The notes under the pieces are model-generated. The model did no database searches, was not told where the DNA came from, and saw only the letters and a list, made by a program, of their open reading frames with translations. 64,000 bases of DNA, from the NCBI RefSeq assembly GCF_005887115.1, contig NZ_PNCJ01000030.1, positions 40,045 to 104,044 on the forward strand, in the 5' to 3' direction. Both the position numbers and the translations under genes were made by a program. This DNA comes from Pseudoalteromonas rubra. GTDB lineage: Bacteria; Pseudomonadota; Gammaproteobacteria; Enterobacterales; Alteromonadaceae. This document shows, in pieces, positions 18,235-27,433 of this stretch (within the stretch, counting starts at the first letter, position 1; each line of letters begins with the position of its first letter).

Positions 18235-18374
18235 GACAATTCCTATTATCAATTTACATTTGCTACAGTGCGTGTGGCGCGGCGAGGCAAAATGAAAAAA
18301 TGAGTACAAATCAATATCTTTATTGTAGAACGGCCTGCGCTGAGGGCAAAGGGATTTATGAATTACAGACGCGC

Positions 18375-18404
18375 AAAAACGCCTCAAATTAAGTGAGGCG
18401 TTTT
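18375..18404 (-). terminator. intrinsic terminator of nhaC
   Basis: AAAACGCCTCA and TGAGGCGTTTT (18376-18404) form an 11-bp stem with a 7-base loop, 22 bases after the nhaC stop. The minus strand ends in GTTTTT. The T tract on the other strand is also present, so it may work in both directions. Confidence 0.88.
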
Positions 18405-18426
18405 GTTTAACGTTGTGTATTGCTAA

Positions 18427-19902
18427 TTACGACGCGTTAGCTGGGGTTTCGGCCTGCTGCATTGACTTTGGCTTAATTTTCAAAATCTTAATACCCAGAT
18501 ATGCATAGACTATTGCCAGGAATGGGTTGATCAAGTTGAAGAATGCATAGACGGCATAATCCAGAGGGTTAATCAACAGTACACTTTGCATATAAGCACC
18601 ACAGGTATTCCAAGGGATAAGTGGACTTGTAATCGTTCCACCATCCTCAAGGGTTCTGGACAGATTGACACTGCGCAGGCCCCGCTGCTTGTATTCTTCT
18701 TTAAACATGCGTCCCGGGACTACGATTGCAATGTATTGGTCAGCTGCCACCAGATTAGTACCAAAACACGTTGCGACGGTTGAAGCGATTAATGAACCTG
18801 TGCTTTTCGCAACCTTAAGTATGCTCTTAACAAACAGCTCAAGTAGCCCCGTTTTCTCCATGATAGCGCCAAACATCAAAGCCGTCATGACCAGCCAGGT
18901 TGTCGTCAACATGCTTGACATGCCGCCGCCACTAAGCAGATCGTCCATTTTAGCATTACCTGTTTCCAGGCTGAATCCATCAAAGAAAGTAGCCCAAATC
19001 AGTTTGAAGTGACTGACCAGCACACCTTCATCAGGGTTGACCTGACTCGCGATTAAATCTCCCTGAAATAATAGCGCCCAGATTGCACCAATCACAGCAC
19101 CGATAGAGATGGCAGGAAAAGCTGGCATTTTTTTAATCGCCAGTGCAAGTAGAATGATCAGGGGTACCAGATTCACCAGACCAATATTAAAGTTTGTTTC
19201 AAGAATTGCAGCGATCTCATCGATTTTGCCGGATTCGCTCGATACATCGGCATTGAAACCCATGATGATAAAGATAATCAGGGCAATGACAAAGCTTGGT
19301 ACTGTGGTCCACAACATATGCTGAATATGCTCGAACAAGTCACTACCAGCTACCGCAGGCGCCAAATTGGTTGTTTCTGAAAGCGGTGATAATTTGTCAC
19401 CGAAATAAGCACCGGAGATCACGGCACCGGCGGTAACCACCGGATCAAGTCCAAGACCATTGGCGACACCGAGTAACGCCACACCTATCGTTGCAGCTGT
19501 GGTCCAGGAGCTTCCGATGCTCATTGCCACAATGCCGCAGATCAAACAACCCGCAGCATAAAACCAGGAGGGGTGGATTATTTGCAAACCATAGTAGATC
19601 AAGGTTGGTACAGTGCCCGAAAGTAGCCAAGTGCCAATTAATGCACCTACCATGAGTAGAATAAGAATCGCACCTAAAGAGATGGTTATCCCTTTAATCA
19701 TTGCCTCTTCGAGTGTTTTCCAGGTAAAACCATTCTTAAGACCTATCAGCGCGGCTGTAAAGGTAGCAAATAGCAGGGCTATCTGGTTTGGCCCCGAAGA
19801 AGAGTTATCGCCATACAGGTATACTGCAGCACCTAATAAGCTGACCAATACCACAATAGGAATAAAGGCATCTAAATAGGATGCTTGTTTTTGTTGTCTC
19901 AA
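18427..19902 (-). CDS. nhaC: NhaC-family Na+/H+ antiporter
   Basis: The 491-residue, highly hydrophobic protein shows about a dozen TM segments and NhaC-family sequence such as GSSWTTAATIGVALLGVANGLGLDP, GAVISGAYFGDKLSPLSETTNLAPA near 160-190, and ATCFGTNLVAADQYIAIVVPGRMF near 375. NhaC antiporters exchange external H+ for internal Na+ (some members act as malate/lactate exchangers). The start is TTG at 19902, with AAGGAG nine bases upstream; no ATG lies close enough. It is monocistronic with its own terminator. It adds a second Na+ exchange system to the Mrp operon at 24-34 kb. Confidence 0.9.
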   Translation of the reverse strand: MRQQKQASYLDAFIPIVVLVSLLGAAVYLYGDNSSSGPNQIALLFATFTAALIGLKNGFTWKTLEEAMIKGITISLGAILILLMVGALIGTWLLSGTVPTLIYYGLQIIHPSWFYAAGCLICGIVAMSIGSSWTTAATIGVALLGVANGLGLDPVVTAGAVISGAYFGDKLSPLSETTNLAPAVAGSDLFEHIQHMLWTTVPSFVIALIIFIIMGFNADVSSESGKIDEIAAILETNFNIGLVNLVPLIILLALAIKKMPAFPAISIGAVIGAIWALLFQGDLIASQVNPDEGVLVSHFKLIWATFFDGFSLETGNAKMDDLLSGGGMSSMLTTTWLVMTALMFGAIMEKTGLLELFVKSILKVAKSTGSLIASTVATCFGTNLVAADQYIAIVVPGRMFKEEYKQRGLRSVNLSRTLEDGGTITSPLIPWNTCGAYMQSVLLINPLDYAVYAFFNLINPFLAIVYAYLGIKILKIKPKSMQQAETPANAS

Positions 19903-20079
19903 ACCAGAATACTCCTTCGCACTTAATGGAGTGCTTTATTATTATCTCTGTCGGGTCAGTTCAATGTTAAGCACAACACGTGAATCTGCGCCCAAGACAG
20001 CGCCAGGCATATTCCTGCCCGACTATTTTTAATATTGCAGCTGACAATAATAACAAATTTCCCACGCACTGGTAACGAA

Positions 20080-20102
20080 AAAAGGCGCTCAATGCGCCTT
20101 TT
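20080..20102 (-). terminator. intrinsic terminator of prc
   Basis: AAAAGGCGC and GCGCCTTTT form a 9-bp stem with a 5-base loop. On the minus strand the T run extends to six. It lies 42 bases after the prc stop. Confidence 0.88.
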
Positions 20103-20143
20103 CATAGTTTAGCCTTCTGTACGTCTTATTTGCAACCAGAGAC

Positions 20144-22180
20144 TCAGTCACTTGCCTCGTTTTTTGCCAGGCGACCATAGTTGATCATATCTTGTGTGAT
20201 CAGTGCTGCTTCTTCCAGGTATGGGTCCAGCTCTGCGATGATATCTGGTACATCGTCCAGGTCTTTCACCGGCTCCTGACCTAAGCGCTTAAGGCGCTCA
20301 TTGGTACGCTTCAGCGCACGCTCGTCACGCTCCTCACGCTCTTTCGTGCGCTCAGCTTCAACCAGAGAAATCGAGATATCGTCTTTTTGGGCTTTATATC
20401 GCGCAATGTCGTCGTAAACGTAAGCAAACTCTGGCTCTTTGGCTATTCGCAAACCATGGCGTTCATTCAAGTACGCAATGGTTGGATTTAAATCATCCAA
20501 CTGTTGATACTTAGCCCTGACAATACTGTCCCAAGGCAGAGCATTATCTTCCTGGCTCTCGCCCCACTCTGCTGGTTCAACCGCAGACGGTAGTAAAATA
20601 TCCGGAATTACGCCTTTGTTTTGTGTACTGCCGCCATCAATACGATAGAACTTGGCAATAGTATAGGTAATACTGCCTAGCGCGTTGTCGAACAGATCAT
20701 AGGTTTTTCTGAGGCCTCTATGTTGCTGGACTGTGCCTTTACCAAAAGTCTGTTCGCCAATAACCACAGCACGCCCATAATCCTGCATCGCTGCTGCAAA
20801 GATTTCTGAAGCAGACGCACTGTAACGGTCAACCAGTACAGTTAATGGGCCGTTATAATAGGTTACTCCATCACTGTCTTTCTGCGCCTCAACACGGTTG
20901 TATGCGGTATGGATCTGGACTATCGGGCCTTTGTCTATAAATAAACCGGACAACTGAGTGGCCTCATACAGGGAGCCACCACCATTCTGTCTGAGGTCAA
21001 CGATAATCCCATCAACATTTTGTTCTTTAAGCTTTTCAAGCTCTTTTTTCACATCTTTCGACAGATTATTGTAAAAGCTTGGGATCTCTATCACGCCTAT
21101 TTTGCTGGTGAGATCTGAGTATTTAGCTTCGAATATTTCCGATTTTGCGGCTCTGTCCTCAAGGCGTATCTTATCTCGGACGATCTCAACCACCTTAGGT
21201 GCACCGTGAGTATCACTTCCCTTAAGGTACTGCAGCCTTACTTTGGTCCCTTTAGGTCCTTTGATGAGATCAACGACATCATCAAGACGCCAGCCAATCA
21301 CATCAACAAATTCTTCGCCATCTTGTGCAACACCTACAATGCGGTCATCTGGCTTAATCTTTTCCGTCTTATCAGCTGGACCGCCAGGTACCAGGCTGCG
21401 GATGATGGTGTAATCTTCATCGTAACCAAGTACTGCACCGATACCTTCAAGTTCAAGCTCCATATCCATCTTAAACTGTTCGGCCCGACGAGGTGATAAA
21501 TAAGAAGTGTGGGCTTCGATGCTACGTGCAAAAGCATTCATTACAATTTGAAATGCATCTTCATTGTTGGTCTGTACCAGACGTTTGATGGTATTTTTGT
21601 AACGCTTGGTCAGAACTTCTTTGATACCAGCCCAGTCTTTACCTGTCAGTTTTAAGCGCAGCGCATCAGATTTAACACGCTGTCGCCAGTACTCATCCAA
21701 CTCGGCCTGAGTCGTGGCGAATTGCATGTCTTCTCTGTCAAATACAAATTCGTCTGGTTTATCAAACTTCATTTCTGTATCTAACAGAGAAATTGCATAA
21801 TTAAAGCGCTCATAGCGACGTTGCATACTGTCGTTGAACATAGCAAAAGCAAAATCGAGCTTGCCCTTTTTTAAAGCGTCGTCGAATTGCTTTTTATAGC
21901 CTGAGTACTTGTCAATGTCAGACTGCAGGAAAAGAGACTTGTTGTAATCGAGGTTTTCGATATATCGGTCAAATATCTGCTCCGACAACGCATCGTCTAG
22001 CTTAAAGCGCTTATAGTGTTCACGAGTAAATTTACTGGTTACCCTTTTGGTTGCCGTCGCATGCTGGATTTCAGGTTCCAATATGGGAATATCTTTTTCC
22101 GTCACCGTCTGTGTTGCAGCTGAACACACGCCAGATACAAACAGTGCGATTACACCAACTAAAGGTAACTTATTACTCAT
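20144..22180 (-). CDS. prc: tail-specific periplasmic protease Prc
   Basis: The 678-residue product matches E. coli Prc (about 680). A signal peptide ends near VCSA (residue 21). An N-terminal helical region is followed by a PDZ domain around 235-320 (LEGIGAVLGYDEDYTIIRSLVPGGPADK). The S41 protease core shows DLRQNGGG near 395, the serine in SASASEI near 452 and the lysine in FGKGTVQ near 477, the expected Ser/Lys dyad. Prc trims penicillin-binding protein 3 and degrades tagged periplasmic proteins. A TAAGGAG site precedes the ATG. It starts 10 bases after proQ, the usual proQ-prc operon. Confidence 0.97.
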   Translation of the reverse strand: MSNKLPLVGVIALFVSGVCSAATQTVTEKDIPILEPEIQHATATKRVTSKFTREHYKRFKLDDALSEQIFDRYIENLDYNKSLFLQSDIDKYSGYKKQFDDALKKGKLDFAFAMFNDSMQRRYERFNYAISLLDTEMKFDKPDEFVFDREDMQFATTQAELDEYWRQRVKSDALRLKLTGKDWAGIKEVLTKRYKNTIKRLVQTNNEDAFQIVMNAFARSIEAHTSYLSPRRAEQFKMDMELELEGIGAVLGYDEDYTIIRSLVPGGPADKTEKIKPDDRIVGVAQDGEEFVDVIGWRLDDVVDLIKGPKGTKVRLQYLKGSDTHGAPKVVEIVRDKIRLEDRAAKSEIFEAKYSDLTSKIGVIEIPSFYNNLSKDVKKELEKLKEQNVDGIIVDLRQNGGGSLYEATQLSGLFIDKGPIVQIHTAYNRVEAQKDSDGVTYYNGPLTVLVDRYSASASEIFAAAMQDYGRAVVIGEQTFGKGTVQQHRGLRKTYDLFDNALGSITYTIAKFYRIDGGSTQNKGVIPDILLPSAVEPAEWGESQEDNALPWDSIVRAKYQQLDDLNPTIAYLNERHGLRIAKEPEFAYVYDDIARYKAQKDDISISLVEAERTKEREERDERALKRTNERLKRLGQEPVKDLDDVPDIIAELDPYLEEAALITQDMINYGRLAKNEASD

Positions 22181-22190
22181 ACACGACTCC

Positions 22191-22862
22191 TTAAAGAATA
22201 AACAGGCTTTCTGCTTTGGTTTTAACTTGCATACCTGTCACTAACTCAACATGCACTTCATCTTTGTTGACTTCTGTGATGGTTGCATTGACCAAAGCCT
22301 GTCCCAACTTCACTTTAACCTTATTATTTACCTTGACCTCATTTGCTGGCAGAGGTTCAACTTTCCCTGAACTACGACGCTGTTGCTGCTCAGGCTTAGC
22401 ATTAACTTTAGCGTTTTTATTCCCGTGGCGGTGCTTGTTATCACCACGTGATTTGTAAGATTTTGTGTCACCATCGCGACGACGCTCGCCACGACCATCC
22501 TGTCTGGGACGTTGAGGCTTTTTACGTTTAGCCATTTTTGCACGAGATTCTTCCAGTGCTTTTTGCGCATGCTCTACGTGCTCTTGCTCAACCTTTTCAG
22601 CATCGTTACCGTCCAAATCAACACGAAACTCATTGTTGATAACGGCTTCTAAATACCGCCAGGAAGAAGTGTACTTACGTAAAGCCTGTCGAACCTGAGT
22701 CTTACTGACCTTGTCAGACCCTTCGATTCTGGCAGCAATATCTTTAAATATGCCAACCTTGAGCGGTTTAATACCGTCTTTTTGTTTAAAACACTGAGGA
22801 AACTCGGCGTATAAAAAGTCGAGAACCTCTTTGATATCTTTTAGCTTGTTTGTGGTTTCCAT
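22191..22862 (-). CDS. proQ: RNA chaperone ProQ
   Basis: The 223-residue product has the three-part ProQ plan: an N-terminal FinO/ProQ RNA-binding domain (KEVLDFLYAEFPQCF...LKVGIFKDI, to about 120), a basic Lys/Arg/Gln-rich linker (about 120-165), and a C-terminal Tudor-like domain (VKVKLGQALVNATITEVNKDEVHVEL). ProQ binds structured RNAs and 3' ends and influences many transcripts. In E. coli it affects ProP osmotic transport. It lies between a 94-residue gene and prc, all on one strand with gaps of 8 and 10 bases. Confidence 0.95.
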   Translation of the reverse strand: METTNKLKDIKEVLDFLYAEFPQCFKQKDGIKPLKVGIFKDIAARIEGSDKVSKTQVRQALRKYTSSWRYLEAVINNEFRVDLDGNDAEKVEQEHVEHAQKALEESRAKMAKRKKPQRPRQDGRGERRRDGDTKSYKSRGDNKHRHGNKNAKVNAKPEQQQRRSSGKVEPLPANEVKVNNKVKVKLGQALVNATITEVNKDEVHVELVTGMQVKTKAESLFIL

Positions 22863-22870
22863 GTCTAAAC

Positions 22871-23155
22871 CTATAGTTCAATATTTTCATCAAGAGATGA
22901 CTGAATGTAATGTGTAACCCAGTCGACGAGTTCATCATACTCGGCTTCGACAAGCGCCAGCTCGCCGCGCAGATGTTCCCATATTCCATTTATAATTAAA
23001 TCGATTTTCTCACATTCCAGGTCATCGGGAAGCTGATCCCAGGCTACGTGGATAAGCTCATTCAGCGTCTCTGCAACTCGCTCTTCTTCCCCTTCCCAGT
23101 CTCCCACATCAAAATTGGAAAACAGGTAGTCCTGAACGTTGAGTAATTCTTTCAT
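22871..23155 (-). CDS. small acidic protein of unknown function between msrC and proQ
   Basis: The 94-residue product (MKELLNVQDYLFSNFDVGDW...) is strongly acidic and predicted helical, with many Glu, Asp and Leu and no signal peptide or membrane segment. I do not recognise a named family. It begins directly after the msrC stop (TAA followed by ATG) and ends 8 bases before proQ, so it is translated within the msrC-proQ-prc operon. A DNA- or RNA-mimic or an adaptor role would fit the charge, but that is only a guess. Confidence 0.75.
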   Translation of the reverse strand: MKELLNVQDYLFSNFDVGDWEGEEERVAETLNELIHVAWDQLPDDLECEKIDLIINGIWEHLRGELALVEAEYDELVDWVTHYIQSSLDENIEL

Positions 23156-23623
23156 TTACAATGTACCTTCAAAGCATTTTACCAGTGCTTCCAGGCCAAG
23201 TTTATCTTCATCGTCAAACCTAGCCAAACTCGGGCTATCAATATCCAATACAGCAAACAATTCACCATTTCTCATCACAGGAATGACAATTTCAGAGTTT
23301 GATGCAGCATCACAGGCAATATGACCATCAAAACTGTGTACATCTTCGACAAGCTGGGTCGTTAACTCAGCGGCAGCTGTGCCACAGACGCCTTTGCCTA
23401 ATGGGATTCGAATGCAGGCAGGATTGCCCTGGAAAGGACCTAATACGAGCTCATCTTTACCATCTAATAAGTAAAAGCCAGCCCAATTTATGTCTTCCAT
23501 TGAGGTAAATAACAGGGCGCTGAGGTTTGCCATATTGGCGATGTAGTTGTGCTCATCGCCAATCAGGGCCTGAGCTTGTAGGCTGAGAGTATCGTAGAAC
23601 TTTTTCTTCTGCATTGCGGTCAT
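23156..23623 (-). CDS. msrC: free methionine-(R)-sulfoxide reductase, GAF domain
   Basis: The 155-residue single-GAF protein matches fRMsr (E. coli YebR/MsrC). The three redox cysteines are present: Cys70 in NPACIRIP, Cys80 in GKGVCG and Cys104 in HIACD. It reduces free methionine-R-sulfoxide in the cytoplasm as part of oxidative-stress repair. Two ATGs (23623 and 23614) lie close together and neither has a strong ribosome-binding site; the upstream one is chosen. It is the first gene of the msrC-unknown-proQ-prc group. Confidence 0.93.
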   Translation of the reverse strand: MTAMQKKKFYDTLSLQAQALIGDEHNYIANMANLSALLFTSMEDINWAGFYLLDGKDELVLGPFQGNPACIRIPLGKGVCGTAAAELTTQLVEDVHSFDGHIACDAASNSEIVIPVMRNGELFAVLDIDSPSLARFDDEDKLGLEALVKCFEGTL

Positions 23624-23736
23624 TCAACAAATTTACATAAGAAGTAAAGGTACTCTTTCGTGCAGCTAAATGAAACCTTTTAGACAGAAAAACTATTAAA
23701 TTAGTGTAAAACAACACCACGCTGTACAAAAAGCCA

Positions 23737-24117
23737 TCAGGCATTCTGAGCATTGCGCCGCAAACTGAACAAAAACAGCCCACCCCCCAGCGCCGCCATC
23801 ACAGCATTGATTATAAAAACCATACCAGAGCTTGCAACAAACAAGTAGCTAAACAGTGCGCCTCCGAGCATACCCGCAGTCAAAATACCCGAGTAACTTA
23901 GTTTATTATGACGTAACAACATCATATAAGCTGGCAAAACAAAAAACGCCATAGACAGGCCAACGATGTGGGCATTGGCTACGGCCGTCATGAGTATTTG
24001 AAACAAAATCTTACTCTGGCCACTTATCAACGCATAATAGCCTCCGAGCAGTATGCCAACGATAAGCGGTGATAGTAACGAATATGCCACCGCTTTTGCC
24101 ACTTGCCTTTTGATCAT
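23737..24117 (-). CDS. small inner-membrane protein, four TM segments, unknown
   Basis: The 126-residue hydrophobic protein has about four TM helices (near residues 8-30, 38-66, 74-96 and 99-118) with a short basic C terminus (LRRNAQNA). I do not recognise the family. A GTG at 24126 is possible, but AAAGG lies 8 bases before the ATG at 24117, so the shorter start (MIKRQVAKAV) is chosen. It stands alone between msrC and the antiporter operon, on the same strand as both. Confidence 0.65.
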   Translation of the reverse strand: MIKRQVAKAVAYSLLSPLIVGILLGGYYALISGQSKILFQILMTAVANAHIVGLSMAFFVLPAYMMLLRHNKLSYSGILTAGMLGGALFSYLFVASSGMVFIINAVMAALGGGLFLFSLRRNAQNA

Positions 24118-24202
24118 CTCTTTCACCTTTATAACTTTGCACAGAGATATTCAGTGTTGACGCGAAACACAAGTATCACAAGTCAACTTTGGTCGTATAA
24201 GC

Positions 24203-27200
24203 TTATCTTGCTGCTATCATCGCCCACAGCAGCATGCACAACAGTAATGCAAACAATACGCCCGGCGTCATCAAGGAACGTACGGCCGCCATCGCGAAAC
24301 CAACTACACGCGCCTGGCGATAAACCACACGCTGAGGCAACTGCCAAGAGGTATTCTCAATTTCATCTTTTAACAATTTTAATCCCTGCGACAGGGTATC
24401 AGCACCAAGACGTACCAGGCTGCCCGCTTCCGAATAGGCAACATTGATATCTCCGGCCGGTAATGCTCCCATATTGTCAACAAATGCTCGTGTTATAAAA
24501 TAAACCCCCAGACCAAGCAGTACAGGCCATGCACTACTCCAAAAGCTTGTCACAGTCAGTTGAGTAGCCCATGCGTCATTGGCTTGTGGTATCAAATAAC
24601 TCAGCACTGTCACCAATACCAATAATGCGCCGTACGCACCTATCTGAAGTACATCAGGTTGGCCAGTCGCCGTTTTTGGTCGCTTTTGTGCAATCAACTG
24701 TAAAAATCGCATCATCAGCCAGGTGGTTCCTATTGCTGTCAGCGGTAGGACTGTTCCCATAAGCAAATCCCGCTCCACGACATCCTTTAGCGCGGCCTTG
24801 GCAACCGCACCACTGGTTAGTGGTAACCCGGCCAGTGCGGCGGCGGGTAATGCAGCAGCCAGCCAGCAAACCCAGCGATACTTGTGCCATGTTAACGTGC
24901 TATTTATGCCAGCAAAAAGAAACAGTGCAGACTTGGCCAGGCCATGATTGACGGCATACAACACAATTGCAGGCAGCAATAAGGACCACAACTCGGGATA
25001 TTTCAGCCCAACGCCCACAGCCGCAATCAAAATGCCCATCTGGCTCATCGTTGAGTATGCCAGTAAGGCTTTAGGATTATCCTGTGTAACCCCTACCAGA
25101 ACACCAAAAAATGCAGCAAACAACCCGAGCACCACGAGCACAGAACCAAAAGTTGCAAAGGCCACCTCACCAAAAGGAATAAATTTAAGCCACCCCAGCA
25201 GACCGGCTTTCACCATAACACCGCTTAGCAGTGCACTGGCTGCAACAGGTGCCACCGGGTGGGCCATTGGCAGCCATACGTGCAAGCCAAACAAGCCTGC
25301 CTTTACCCCAAACCCGGCAAGTAAAAACCCGATTGCCCAAGCCGGATAAGTTTGCTCCAGATTTCCAGCTGAGGACGGATCAATTGATCCAAATGCCAGA
25401 CCTGCGAGTCCTGTAAAGAGCAACAGCTCTCCCAGTACAGCCCATTGCATGTATGATTTGCCCGCCTGATGGGCTTCATCCGTATCAAAGTGCACAACCA
25501 GGCCGTACGAAGCCAGACTCATCAGGGTGAAGAAGCTGATAAAGCCTGAAATATCCTGGGCCAGCACAAGCCCAAAATTACCGCACATGGCTAGCAGGAA
25601 AAACAGGCAGAACCTAACTTTGCGCTCATCAGCTTTGACAAAATTAACGGCAAAAACCGCAGCCAGCAGCCACAGGCAAGCAGCAAGCAGAAAGAAAGTC
25701 GATGTCGTATCGTTTAGCGTCAGTACACTGCCAAAAAATAACCAAGGCGTGGTGTTGGTACCTTGTCCAGAAATTGCATAGGCAAGCAGCGCGATACCTG
25801 CCGATAAAGGTAAAAACCAGTGTGCTACCTCCTGCATTTGCTTGCGCACCAGCAATAGCGCACACAATAACGGTGCACCAAGCGCCAGCCATATTGCAGG
25901 AATTTGTTGCGAACTGGCTGCCAGTATTGATACAAACTCACTGCCATATTCTCGGGCTGCTATCAGCTTCACCCAATTCAGCGGGCTAAACTGAGCATCA
26001 GCAAACAAGCCTGCACTGAGCGCCAGAAGTGCAGTCACTATGGGTGGTAGCATGAGCATCCAATGCGTTTCTAGCCGCCCTCTGGGTTTTTCTTTTGGCC
26101 AGGCCCCCTGCTGTGGTTTAAACCATGCCGCGTATAAAATAGGCAGAAAGTAGATAGCATTGAGCAAACTACTGATAATAAGTACCCCCAGTACCCAATA
26201 AAAGCCTGCCTCAAGTGCACCAGTGCCCAGGTACCATTTTGAAATAAAACCCGCAGCGGGCGGTATACCAATCATGCCCAGCACTGCCAGGCTAAACGCC
26301 AACATGGTTAACGGCATTCGTTTCCCGGCCCCATTGATCTGACTAACCTTAGTGACACCCAGTGTTTCTGCAATGCTACCGGCGCAGAAGAACATGGTGA
26401 TTTTCATCAATCCTTGATGGACCAGGTGTGCAATCCCACCAATTGTCGCGATTGGTCCGGCAATGGCTGTACCGAGTGCAATATAGGAAACCTGACTGAC
26501 CGTTGAATAAGCCAGCCTGCGTTTAAGATCATCCTGAAATACAGCCCGGGTAGAGCCATAAACAATGGTCACAGAAGCCAACACAGCCAGAATAATGGTC
26601 AACCCAAGCTCCTGAGCAAATTCAACTCCATAGACATCATAAACAACCCGCACTATGCCAAATGCACCCGCTTTAACCACGGCAACCGCGTGTAACAATG
26701 CACTCACAGGGGCTGGTGCAGCCATGGCAGAAGGTAACCAACCATGTAACGGGAACAATGCCGCTTTTACCCCCAAGCCTATAATTATGAGGGCAAAAAT
26801 CACTTTCAGGTGCAGTGGGTCTAAATGGGGCATGGACGCGAGGATCCCTGTCGCAGTAAAGTCCAATGACCCAGCCAGAGCTTTTAACCAAACAACACCG
26901 GCAAGCAAACTGGCGCCACCGAGCATGGTATAGATCAGATATTTACGCCCTGCCGCCAGCGAGGCCTTATTCCCCTTATGGACTACCAAAGGATAAGTTG
27001 TCAGCGTCAGTAACTCATAGAAAATCAAAAAGGTGATTAAGTTACCAGCCAGCGCGACGCCTATGGTTGCGAACACACACAGGCTAAAGAACCCGAAAAA
27101 GCGGCTACGATTAGGTGATTGTTCCAGATAGCCAATGGCATAAATCGTCGTTAATAGCCACAAAAAACCGGATAGCGCAACAAACAGCAAAGACAAAGCA

Positions 27201-27433
27201 TCAGCATGAAGAACCAGATCCATGTTGGGCAGCAAGGGCAAACGCGTTTCAAAAACCTGCCCCTGGTACACACCCGATATCATCACTAAGATCAGGCCTA
27301 CACAGCTGCCGGCCCCAAGAAAGTTCAGGGTTTTTCTAAGTATTGGCTTGTTGTCGCTGACAAAAAATATCGCAACCCCGGATACCAGAGCGCTCAGTAA
27401 AATCAATAAAGGCAGAGTACTTTGCCACATCAT
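24203..27433 (-). CDS. double Mrp/Mnh antiporter subunit (two MnhD-like domains fused)
   Basis: The 1076-residue membrane protein holds two complete proton-translocating antiporter domains in tandem. Domain 1 (about 1-450) has the TM5 glutamate E140 in FLIFYELLTL, the lysine K223 in GLGVKAALFPLHGWLP and K254 in VVKAG. Domain 2 (about 500-1000) has the lysines K711 (GFGVKAGLFGLHVWLP) and K742 (MVKAG), but the TM5 glutamate position is T636 (FISFFTLMSL). Such domains are homologous to NuoL/M/N and MrpA/D. It overlaps mnhD by ATGA and closes the operon. It may take the place of the N-terminal half of MrpA, which has no separate gene here. Confidence 0.9.
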   Translation of the reverse strand: MMWQSTLPLLILLSALVSGVAIFFVSDNKPILRKTLNFLGAGSCVGLILVMISGVYQGQVFETRLPLLPNMDLVLHADALSLLFVALSGFLWLLTTIYAIGYLEQSPNRSRFFGFFSLCVFATIGVALAGNLITFLIFYELLTLTTYPLVVHKGNKASLAAGRKYLIYTMLGGASLLAGVVWLKALAGSLDFTATGILASMPHLDPLHLKVIFALIIIGLGVKAALFPLHGWLPSAMAAPAPVSALLHAVAVVKAGAFGIVRVVYDVYGVEFAQELGLTIILAVLASVTIVYGSTRAVFQDDLKRRLAYSTVSQVSYIALGTAIAGPIATIGGIAHLVHQGLMKITMFFCAGSIAETLGVTKVSQINGAGKRMPLTMLAFSLAVLGMIGIPPAAGFISKWYLGTGALEAGFYWVLGVLIISSLLNAIYFLPILYAAWFKPQQGAWPKEKPRGRLETHWMLMLPPIVTALLALSAGLFADAQFSPLNWVKLIAAREYGSEFVSILAASSQQIPAIWLALGAPLLCALLLVRKQMQEVAHWFLPLSAGIALLAYAISGQGTNTTPWLFFGSVLTLNDTTSTFFLLAACLWLLAAVFAVNFVKADERKVRFCLFFLLAMCGNFGLVLAQDISGFISFFTLMSLASYGLVVHFDTDEAHQAGKSYMQWAVLGELLLFTGLAGLAFGSIDPSSAGNLEQTYPAWAIGFLLAGFGVKAGLFGLHVWLPMAHPVAPVAASALLSGVMVKAGLLGWLKFIPFGEVAFATFGSVLVVLGLFAAFFGVLVGVTQDNPKALLAYSTMSQMGILIAAVGVGLKYPELWSLLLPAIVLYAVNHGLAKSALFLFAGINSTLTWHKYRWVCWLAAALPAAALAGLPLTSGAVAKAALKDVVERDLLMGTVLPLTAIGTTWLMMRFLQLIAQKRPKTATGQPDVLQIGAYGALLVLVTVLSYLIPQANDAWATQLTVTSFWSSAWPVLLGLGVYFITRAFVDNMGALPAGDINVAYSEAGSLVRLGADTLSQGLKLLKDEIENTSWQLPQRVVYRQARVVGFAMAAVRSLMTPGVLFALLLCMLLWAMIAAR

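Noticed and set aside
18235..18387. Upstream extension of pepN by 51 codons
   Set aside because: The family N terminus begins at MTSKPQAKY with a proper Shine-Dalgarno; the extension overlaps the nhaC terminator.
24203..27433. Double antiporter as an assembly artefact joining two genes
   Set aside because: The frame is uninterrupted over 1076 codons and the two halves have different sequences. A join of adjacent genes by a lost stop cannot be excluded, but no internal ribosome-binding site and start was evident at the junction.
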